From: Roseomonas sp.
Lineage (GTDB): Bacteria > Pseudomonadota > Alphaproteobacteria > Acetobacterales > Acetobacteraceae
Length of the DNA stretch: 53,004 bases
NCBI GenBank assembly: GCA_020249465.1
Contig: JADCFP010000119.1
Coordinates: forward strand, 1 to 53,004
Direction of reading: 5' to 3'
This document shows, in pieces, positions 52,706 through 53,004 of this stretch. A model generated the notes under the pieces. That model saw only the letters and a list, made by a program, of their open reading frames with translations, searched no databases and had not been told where the DNA came from. The position numbers were made by a program, and so were the translations under genes. Within the stretch, counting starts at the first letter, position 1. Each line of letters begins with the position of its first letter.

Positions 52706-53004
52706 TGAACCGCCCCGGGTAAGCCATCGGCTCCAACTTCCAAATAGGATGGAGCTGTTATGAGCAAGACGGCGAACAAATTCTCCCCTGAGGTCCGTGC
52801 CCGGGCGGTGCGGATGGTGCTGGATCACGAGGGGGAACACCCCTCTCGCTGGGCTGCGGCGTTATCGATTTCGGCCAAGATTGGCTGTTCGGCGCATACG
52901 CTGCTGGACTGGGTCAAGCGGGCGGAGGTGGACAGCGGCAAGCGGGCGGGTGTGCCGAGCGATATGGCTGAGAAGCTGAAAGCGCTGGAACGGGAGAACC
53001 GCGA
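52706..53004 (+). mobile_element. IS3-family insertion sequence, left end
   Basis: Starting at 52706, TGAACCGCCCCGGGT and a CGGCTCCA shortly after match the terminal repeat style of IS3-family elements. The transposase OrfA begins 54 bases inside. The element interrupts the IS5-type transposase and continues past the right edge, so its other end and target duplication cannot be seen. Confidence 0.8.
52760..53004 (+). CDS. IS3-family transposase OrfA, 5' part
   Basis: From ATG 52760, with GGAGCTGTT upstream, the frame reads [20 protein letters not shown], then a helix-turn-helix region ([20 protein letters not shown]) and [12 protein letters not shown], ending in the start of a leucine-zipper-like helix ([13 protein letters not shown]). 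This is the usual IS3 OrfA architecture. The frame is open at the window edge (81 codons seen). Programmed frameshifting to OrfB would be expected beyond the edge. Confidence 0.9.
   Translation, partial: MSKTANKFSPEVRARAVRMVLDHEGEHPSRWAAALSISAKIGCSAHTLLDWVKRAEVDSGKRAGVPSDMAEKLKALERENR

Noticed and set aside
1-53004. CRISPR arrays, tRNA genes, toxin-antitoxin pairs, prophage or integrase genes
   Set aside because: I looked on both strands and found no regular spaced repeats, cloverleaf sequences, integrases or paired small toxin genes that I could support.

Overview
The window reads as a GC-rich alphaproteobacterial chromosome, most like an acetic-acid-bacterium relative (Acetobacteraceae, Roseomonas-like). 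The reasons are the aa3 oxidase operon order (ctaC-ctaD-ctaB-small ORF-ctaG-ctaE), the alphaproteobacterial families DUF1013/TrcR, DUF1192 and DUF465, an rnpB-mraZ-dcw arrangement, and several Bug/TctC-type solute-binding proteins beside small catabolic operons. The taxonomic call is an inference from gene content. I saw no tRNA, rRNA other than RNase P RNA, CRISPR array or prophage.

Layout. (1) 1-5063, minus: the cytochrome c oxidase operon, with subunit III cut by the window edge. (2) 5233-9654: an ArsR/SmtB-type metal sensor divergent from a four-gene Zn/Mn ABC importer. A perfect palindrome typical of SmtB-like operators sits on the first codons of the binding-protein gene, and the first permease carries a C-terminal DtxR/MntR-like domain. 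This is the most unusual system in the window. (3) 9641-16864: housekeeping genes: an OmpA-like porin, purK-purE, two divergent DUF465 genes, trcR, DUF1192, an Hsp20 chaperone, a DUF3830 protein and a DbpA-type RNA helicase. (4) 17001-25978: catabolic genes: HMG-CoA-lyase-like enzyme, Bug protein, family III CoA transferase, Gfo/Idh/MocA oxidoreductase, isochorismatase-fold hydrolase, a methyltransferase and an amidase. (5) 26076-28102: djlA-like, ampD-like and nucleotidyltransferase genes packed with 4-base gaps. (6) 28103-30539: an accessory patch with one VOC protein and decayed IS481 and IS630 elements next to ftsZ.

(7) 30540-49156, minus: a complete dcw cluster in the order mraZ-rsmH-ftsL-ftsI-murE-murF-mraY-murD-ftsW-murG-murC-murB-ddl-ftsQ-ftsA-ftsZ. 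Nearly every junction overlaps, so peptidoglycan precursor synthesis and division proteins are probably translated as one coupled unit. Four evenly spaced TGGGN boxes lie on its predicted promoter, the expected target of MraZ. The RNase P RNA gene lies just upstream. (8) 49911-53004: an enolase-superfamily dehydratase and an SDR dehydrogenase (probable sugar-acid catabolism), a decayed tctC, and an IS5-family remnant cut by an IS3-family element that runs off the right edge.

Starts were re-chosen where ribosome-binding sites, overlaps or family N-termini pointed to a different codon from the longest open frame. All homology statements are by recognition of motifs, without database searches.
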